A stretch of 64,000 bases of DNA from NCBI GenBank assembly GCA_913777465.1, contig CAJYRQ010000036.1, forward strand, positions 62,001 through 126,000, read 5' to 3'. Both the position numbers and the translations under genes were made by a program. This document shows, in pieces, positions 59,607 to 64,000 of the stretch. The notes beneath the pieces are model-generated. The model worked only from the letters and a program-made list of their open reading frames with translations, did not search any database and had not been told where the DNA came from. The number at the start of each line of letters is the position of its first letter. Within the stretch, counting starts at the first letter, position 1. The stretch is from an uncultured Chryseobacterium sp. GTDB lineage: Bacteria; Bacteroidota; Bacteroidia; Flavobacteriales; Weeksellaceae.

Positions 59607-60644
59607 ATGATTAAAAACGACCTATATTTAAAAGCACTTCGCGGAGAAACCGTAGAAAGACCGCCGGTTTGGATGATGAGACAGGCTGGAAGATACCTGC
59701 CCGAATTCATTGCCCTGCGCGACCAATATGATTTCTTCACCCGATGCCAGACGCCGGAACTTGCTTCTGAGATTACCGTACAGCCGATCAGAAGGTTTCC
59801 GCTGGATGCCGCGATTTTATTTTCCGATATCCTGGTAGTTCCTCAGGCGATGGGCATCGATTTTAAAATGAAGGAAAATGTAGGTCCGTGGCTGGATACC
59901 CCAATCAGAACCATGGAACAGGTGCAGAACGTTGCGGTTCCGGATGTGAACGATACATTAGGATATGTTTTTGACGCGATTGAACTGACTTTACAAAAAT
60001 TAGACAATGAAATCCCGTTGATCGGCTTTGCCGGCTCACCGTGGACGATCCTGTGCTATTGCGTGGAAGGAAAAGGAAGCAAGGCTTTTGATATCGCGAA
60101 ATCATTCTGTTTCCAGCAGCCTGAAGCAGCGCATTTGCTGTTACAGAAAATTACGGACACCACCATTGCTTACTTAAAAAGAAAGGTTGAAAAAGGCGTT
60201 TCTGCCGTTCAGGTTTTCGATTCGTGGGGCGGAATGCTTTCTCCGACAGATTACCAGGAGTTTTCATGGCAGTATATCAGCCAGATCGTAGATGCACTAA
60301 GCCCGCTGACGCATGTGGTGGTTTTTGGAAAAGGATGCTGGTTTGCCCTGGAAGAAATGGCCAAATCGCCGGTTTCCGCATTGGGGGTTGACTGGACGAT
60401 TACGCCCGAGCTGGCCAGAACATTTACCAGCCGCAACATTACCCTACAGGGAAATTTTGATCCCGCAAGGCTGCACTCTACTCCGGAAACCATTAAAAAA
60501 ATGGTGACCGAAATGATCAACCGTTTCGGTAAAGACCGGTACATCGCCAACCTAGGCCACGGTATCCTGCCGAATATCCTGGTGGAAAATGCGGAAGCGT
60601 TTATCCGTGCGGTGGTGGATTGGAAGCCGGCTGTTGAGTTTTAA
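59607..60644 (+). CDS. hemE: Uroporphyrinogen decarboxylase
   Basis: The ATG at 59607 is chosen (345 residues); the frame before it is an artefact. The substrate loop [15 protein letters not shown] is clear, with [21 protein letters not shown] and GNFDPARL also present. It removes the four acetate carboxyls of uroporphyrinogen III to give coproporphyrinogen III. It is the last gene of the haem operon, with a terminator at 60725. Confidence 0.95.
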   Translation: MIKNDLYLKALRGETVERPPVWMMRQAGRYLPEFIALRDQYDFFTRCQTPELASEITVQPIRRFPLDAAILFSDILVVPQAMGIDFKMKENVGPWLDTPIRTMEQVQNVAVPDVNDTLGYVFDAIELTLQKLDNEIPLIGFAGSPWTILCYCVEGKGSKAFDIAKSFCFQQPEAAHLLLQKITDTTIAYLKRKVEKGVSAVQVFDSWGGMLSPTDYQEFSWQYISQIVDALSPLTHVVVFGKGCWFALEEMAKSPVSALGVDWTITPELARTFTSRNITLQGNFDPARLHSTPETIKKMVTEMINRFGKDRYIANLGHGILPNILVENAEAFIRAVVDWKPAVEF

Positions 60645-60724
60645 ATCTTATTTTCAGAAATTCTTTTCTAAAGCATGGTTGAGATTCCTATGGATTGACA
60701 AGCTCAGTAGAAGATGGATATAAT

Positions 60725-60759
60725 AAAAGCACCCTTTCATTTAATGGACGGGTGCTTTT
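60725..60759 (+). terminator. Rho-independent terminator after hemE
   Basis: AAAAGCACCC (60725-60734) pairs with GGGTGCTTTT (60750-60759), followed by T and A/T-rich sequence. Confidence 0.85.
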
Positions 60760-60804
60760 ATTATTTAAAAAAAATTTATACATTTGATTATCAATATTTT
60801 TATA

Positions 60805-61041
60805 ATGGATATTCAAACCAGAAAATTAGAATTTATACAGGCTTTCCTTAATCTTAAGAATGAGGAAGTTATTGCCCAGTTTGAAAAACTACTGAAAAAT
60901 ATTAAAACGTCTGAAGCCGGAAACTCTTTTGAGCCTTTTACTGCTGAGGAATTCAGTAAAAGAATCTCAAAGTCTGAGGAAGATTTTAAAGAAAATAAAT
61001 TTAAGAACACCTCTGAACTTCTTTCAAAATACCAGCTGTGA
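60805..61041 (+). CDS. Putative antitoxin of a RelE/ParE-type system
   Basis: The ATG at 60805 (78 residues) is preferred to the upstream frame start. The protein is helical and charged (TRKLEFIQAFLNLKNEEVIAQFEKLLK), and ends KFKNTSELLSKYQL, like the small Bacteroidota antitoxins that pair with RelE/ParE toxins. No DNA-binding fold is obvious. The toxin gene starts with GTG within its stop codon (four-base overlap), which is a tight coupling. Confidence 0.75.
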   Translation: MDIQTRKLEFIQAFLNLKNEEVIAQFEKLLKNIKTSEAGNSFEPFTAEEFSKRISKSEEDFKENKFKNTSELLSKYQL

Positions 61042-61358
61042 AATACGAAGTAATCTGGTCTTCATTTTCTGAACAGCAAATTGATGATATTTTCAATTAT
61101 TATGAAGAAACTTCTAAAAGCCATCAGGTTGCATTAAAGATTATTACCAATATTCTTTTAGCACCTGACAAACTAAAAGATCATCCTAAAATCGGCCAGA
61201 GAGAAAATCTTTTAGTATATCATTCTATTGAATATTATTATATTGTAGAATCTAATTATAAAATTGTCTACTCTATTGATGAGGAAAACCATTATATTAA
61301 AATTGCTGATGTTTTTGATACAAGACAAAATCCTGAAAAAATAAATCGTAAAAAATAG
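61038..61358 (+). CDS. RelE/ParE-family toxin
   Basis: This 106-residue protein starts with GTG (overlapping the antitoxin stop) and has the ParE/RelE toxin plan: YEVIWSSFSEQQIDDIFNYY at the N-terminus, then DKLKDHPKIGQRENLL, and the final strands YYIVESNYKIVYSIDEEN and IKIADVFDTRQNP. The fold is an RNase (RelE) or gyrase inhibitor (ParE); the conserved Arg/His set of RelE is not visible, so ParE-type action is at least as likely. Confidence 0.85.
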   Translation: MKYEVIWSSFSEQQIDDIFNYYEETSKSHQVALKIITNILLAPDKLKDHPKIGQRENLLVYHSIEYYYIVESNYKIVYSIDEENHYIKIADVFDTRQNPEKINRKK

Positions 61359-61359
61359 A

Positions 61360-61391
61360 AAACACCCTTTTTCTCATTGAAAAGGGTGTTT
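61360..61391. terminator. Bidirectional terminator
   Basis: AAACACCCTTTT (61360-61371) pairs exactly with AAAAGGGTGTTT (61380-61391). It separates the toxin-antitoxin unit from the convergent ABC exporter. Confidence 0.85.
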
Positions 61392-61409
61392 CTCTATTCT
61401 CCTGTAAAT

Positions 61410-62153
61410 TTAATTTAAATTTTCCGTTACAGTAACGGTTTCTACCGGCTTTGAAATCTGATCCGCAAAATACTGTTCCAGATCTCTCAGGGTTTCCGGA
61501 TTGGTCTGGATGTCTTTCACCTGCTGTCCTTTGTTCACCACCACAATCCTGTTGCAGACTTCGGTGGTGTGCGAAAGGTCATGGCTGGAAATAAGGAAGG
61601 TGACACCATCCTGCTTGGATAATTCTTTGATCAGATTTTTCAGTTTGATCTGCGTGGAAGGGTCCAGATTGGCGAAAGGTTCGTCCAGGATAATGATTTC
61701 CGGATTCCCGATGATCGCACCTACGATCCCTACTTTTTTCTGGTTCCCTTTCGACAGGTCGCGGATATATTTCCCGGAATTTAAAATTTCCCCGCTGAAA
61801 AGATCATGGAACTGTTTCAGGAAATCGTCTACCGATGCTTTATTCTGGCCTCGCAGCTCACCGATGAAGTAAAAATATTCTTCCGGCGTCAGGTAACCGA
61901 TCAGGAAAGAATCGTCCACAAAAGCAGAAACTTTGTTTTTCCAGGCTTCGGATTCATTCACTTTAATGCCGTCGATGCTTACAAAGCCTGTCGTAGGCTG
62001 AATAAGATCCAGCATCAGGCTGAAAAGCGTTGTTTTCCCGGCCCCATTATTTCCTACCAGGCCGAAAGTTTCCCCTTTTGGAATTTCAAGATGCTCTATA
62101 TTTAAAACGGTAGCTTTACCGTACGTCTTTGTTAAATTATTAATTGTGATCAT
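61410..62153 (-). CDS. ABC transporter ATP-binding protein
   Basis: This 247-residue ATPase has Walker A GLVGNNGAGKTTL (about 32-44), signature LSKGNQKKVGI, Walker B IIILDEPFANLD, and the switch His in LISSHDLSH. The partner permease is encoded by the gene right after it in the map, ending two bases before this gene starts. The substrate is unknown; similar Bacteroidota pairs are of the exporter kind. Confidence 0.93.
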   Translation of the reverse strand: MITINNLTKTYGKATVLNIEHLEIPKGETFGLVGNNGAGKTTLFSLMLDLIQPTTGFVSIDGIKVNESEAWKNKVSAFVDDSFLIGYLTPEEYFYFIGELRGQNKASVDDFLKQFHDLFSGEILNSGKYIRDLSKGNQKKVGIVGAIIGNPEIIILDEPFANLDPSTQIKLKNLIKELSKQDGVTFLISSHDLSHTTEVCNRIVVVNKGQQVKDIQTNPETLRDLEQYFADQISKPVETVTVTENLN

Positions 62154-62154
62154 A

Positions 62155-63621
62155 TTAATCTTTGTTTTTGAATGCTTCTAATGTACTGTATTTTTCTACC
62201 TTGTAATGTCTGACGATAATATCGAAGATTTTTTCCCTGAGTAAAAACCCGATCAGCCCCAAAACAGCGATGCTGATTATTCCTGCAGTAATATTAAAAT
62301 AGTATTTCATCAGGGCGAATACAACCATCGGCAGGATCATTTTCGGAATCAGCAGCAGCAGGGCTTTCATATTAAAACTGTTCTTCTGTCCGAATCTCTT
62401 TTCTTTTGAATTCAGATCGATCTGCATTTTGTTGAAAGCGCCGGACCAAAGGGTAAACTGTGAATTTACCCCGATGTTGTAAATTCCTGCAGCAAAGAAG
62501 GTGAGATACATATCCCAGCCGAAATAAGCATAACATATCGCCAGAATCATTGAAATGCCCGTTACGATATTCATCAGCCACCATTTGGCTTTCAGGTATT
62601 CTTTGTAAGGTACATTCAGCGTCATCATCAACGGGTAATAGGAGCTGTCGAAGGCAGGCACCCGCTGACCGAACATAAACTGGAATCCCCCCGTAACGAA
62701 CAGCCCCATAAACATCATCATCGCCGGTGTTTTATAAATGGAAGAAGAAAACATCAGCATGCCGTAAAAAAGGAACATGAAGCTCCCCCATATGATGCCT
62801 TTGGTTACTTTATTCCTTTTGAGCATCTTAATATCGATATTGATAAAAGTTCCGATAGCTCCGAATTTATTTAAGAAAACGATATTTTCCGTTTTTCCGA
62901 CTTCTTTCTTTGCTTCCAGGCCCTGATCCAGGTAAAAAATCCTGCGGATATGGCTGAAGCAGATCTTCCAGAGTCCCGAAAATAAAAGGATGGAAATTAC
63001 GACAAAGTACGGCCTTTCATAAAAGTTGTAAAAAAACCTTCCGGAATACTCCAGAACCGGAACAACGTTGTAGTAAGCCAACCCCACTGCCGCAGCAAAT
63101 ATACAGCCGACTGCGATGGCCACCGCTTCCTTATCGTTGAAAAGGATATTGATAAAATTGTTGAGGTAAAACAATAACGAAATTCCGATCAGCCAGGCAA
63201 CCATTCCCACAGCGTTGTAGCCGTTGAACAGGGCGATAACGGTAAAAGTAATCAGAAACAGGGAGTTCAGCCAGCTGAATGCATTAACAAAGGTTTTACC
63301 CAGCATGTAATTCACCAGCGTTTTCTTCGGAATATTCAGCGTAAGGAACGGCTTGATGTTCTGCGTCGGCAATTCCTGCCACATATACTTGGCAATCAGG
63401 TCAGCGGCCCAGGCTATAATCATGAATTTGGACACCACCGTTACAGGATTCTGATGCATTTCTTCCTGGATATAGAAAAAAGCACCGAAAGCCCCTCCTA
63501 CCAGACAGAGCATAAAGTAAAGGATTCCGATAAAACGGAGAATTTTCATAGCCAGATTGATCCCTACAGAGCTGCCGCGAAAAAAGCTTTTGATTTCTAA
63601 TCTGAGAAATTGTATAAACAT
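62155..63621 (-). CDS. DUF5687 family membrane permease
   Basis: The ATG at 63619-63621 (488 residues, beginning MFIQFLRLEIKSFFRGSS) is chosen over the longer frame. It has many transmembrane segments (about ten or more), and no periplasmic domain of known type. It has the general shape of an ABC exporter permease and is followed directly by the ATPase gene (two-base gap), so the pair works together. The family name is from memory; the substrate is unknown. Confidence 0.85.
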   Translation of the reverse strand: MFIQFLRLEIKSFFRGSSVGINLAMKILRFIGILYFMLCLVGGAFGAFFYIQEEMHQNPVTVVSKFMIIAWAADLIAKYMWQELPTQNIKPFLTLNIPKKTLVNYMLGKTFVNAFSWLNSLFLITFTVIALFNGYNAVGMVAWLIGISLLFYLNNFINILFNDKEAVAIAVGCIFAAAVGLAYYNVVPVLEYSGRFFYNFYERPYFVVISILLFSGLWKICFSHIRRIFYLDQGLEAKKEVGKTENIVFLNKFGAIGTFINIDIKMLKRNKVTKGIIWGSFMFLFYGMLMFSSSIYKTPAMMMFMGLFVTGGFQFMFGQRVPAFDSSYYPLMMTLNVPYKEYLKAKWWLMNIVTGISMILAICYAYFGWDMYLTFFAAGIYNIGVNSQFTLWSGAFNKMQIDLNSKEKRFGQKNSFNMKALLLLIPKMILPMVVFALMKYYFNITAGIISIAVLGLIGFLLREKIFDIIVRHYKVEKYSTLEAFKNKD

Positions 63622-63697
63622 AGTTACCTTTTTCTTATTAGTTAAGGGAATGGTAAAAATGTTACAGAATTTCTGGATCTTCATCAAGTAAAAAGAC

Positions 63698-63723
63698 AAA
63701 ACCACAGAAGTTTCTGCGGTTTT
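63698..63723. terminator. Hairpin between the DUF5687 gene and the last partial gene
   Basis: AAAACCACAGAA (63698-63709) pairs with TTCTGCGGTTTT (63712-63723) with one mismatch and A/T flanks. On the minus strand it would end the partial gene's transcript. Confidence 0.65.
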
Positions 63724-63783
63724 ATCTTGTAAAATAAAAGGACAATATAGACCAATTATTTAATTTGATTTTTCAAAAATTTA

Positions 63784-64000
63784 TTATTTTTTTAATTTTC
63801 TGCAAATTAAGACTTTACATAAATCTTTATCTGCCAGATAATTTATTTGCGACAATGCATATTCAGGATTACTACCCTGTAAATTATTATAAATTCTATA
63901 TTTTACAATATCATCAATAAAACTTTTAATAATTTTCTCATCAAGCGCACTGATATTATTTTCATTGAAGTTTTTTATTCCCAATAAATATATATCAGTG
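63784..64000 (-). CDS. Unknown protein, C-terminal part (cut by window edge)
   Basis: The frame is open from the stop at 63784 to the window end; the nominal start at 63984 is a TTG and upstream codons continue. The visible ~71 residues are polar and helical (NNISALDEKIIKSFIDDIV; GSNPEYALSQINYLADKDL). No family is recognised. The gene begins outside the window, so length and start are unknown. Confidence 0.5.
   Translation of the reverse strand, partial: TDIYLLGIKNFNENNISALDEKIIKSFIDDIVKYRIYNNLQGSNPEYALSQINYLADKDLCKVLICRKLKK

Noticed and set aside
1-64000. tRNA, rRNA, CRISPR arrays and insertion sequences
   Set aside because: Reading both strands showed no cloverleaf-like or rRNA sequence, no regularly spaced repeats with spacers and no transposase. 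A tRNAscan and ISfinder search would settle this.

Overview
The window is a chromosomal stretch of a Bacteroidota bacterium, most likely Chryseobacterium or a close Weeksellaceae relative. This rests on gene content (type III glutamine synthetase, HYC_CC_PP protein, DUF6909-like and DUF5687 proteins, a GG-leader bacteriocin-like peptide), on -7 boxes of the TAnnTTTG type, and on weak Shine-Dalgarno sequences. No rRNA, tRNA, CRISPR array, transposase or integrase was seen. The species call is inference.

Layout. 1-5.7 kb: end of an HYC_CC_PP protein, a TonB receptor with two HMA domains, a putative GNAT/HTH toxin-antitoxin pair, an AraC regulator and OsmC. 5.8-8.2 kb: TetR, thioesterase and FabF-like synthase behind a 24-bp palindrome. 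8.3-13 kb: porin/Dabb/cupin operon divergent from an OmpR-type two-component system, with three 11-bp-phased repeats between them. 13-23.7 kb: housekeeping and envelope genes (L,D-transpeptidase-like, msrB, DUF445, pyrD, truC-like, esterase, glyS, serine hydrolase). 23.8-29.8 kb: a DUF1778/GNAT toxin-antitoxin pair, then a DnaE-type polymerase and DinB divergent from a LexA-like XRE-S24 repressor.

29.8-35 kb is the most unusual part. Five transcription units there, and a sixth at 46.6 kb, share a palindrome CGWCRWGTTTTGWCG placed exactly 11 bp before a TACCTTTG/TATATTTG box. They encode an endolysin-like M15 peptidase, a patatin phospholipase, two paralogous acidic microproteins (51 and 56 aa, each followed by a long-loop hairpin), a WYL-domain regulator and a tailspike-like beta-helix protein. 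The TTGTCG-N11-TA geometry matches the mycobacterial PafBC (WYL-protein) promoter TTGTCRGTG-N8-TANNNT. I infer that the WYL protein controls a small, possibly damage-induced regulon that includes its own gene. Between the two microprotein genes lie an ORF broken by an amber codon and a gene split at an A_AAA_AAG heptamer.

35-64 kb: tadA, a bacteriocin-like peptide, coaX, an M1 peptidase, a DUF6909-like protein, glnN, an NlpC/P60 lipoprotein, a pentapeptide-repeat protein, the rod-shape operon mreB-mreC-mreD-mrdA-rodA, a haem operon hemA-hemC-(DUF1287-amidase)-hemD-hemE, a RelE/ParE-type toxin-antitoxin pair, and a DUF5687/ABC exporter pair. A structured ~85-bp dispersed repeat occurs twice (19.8 and 42.8 kb, opposite orientations).
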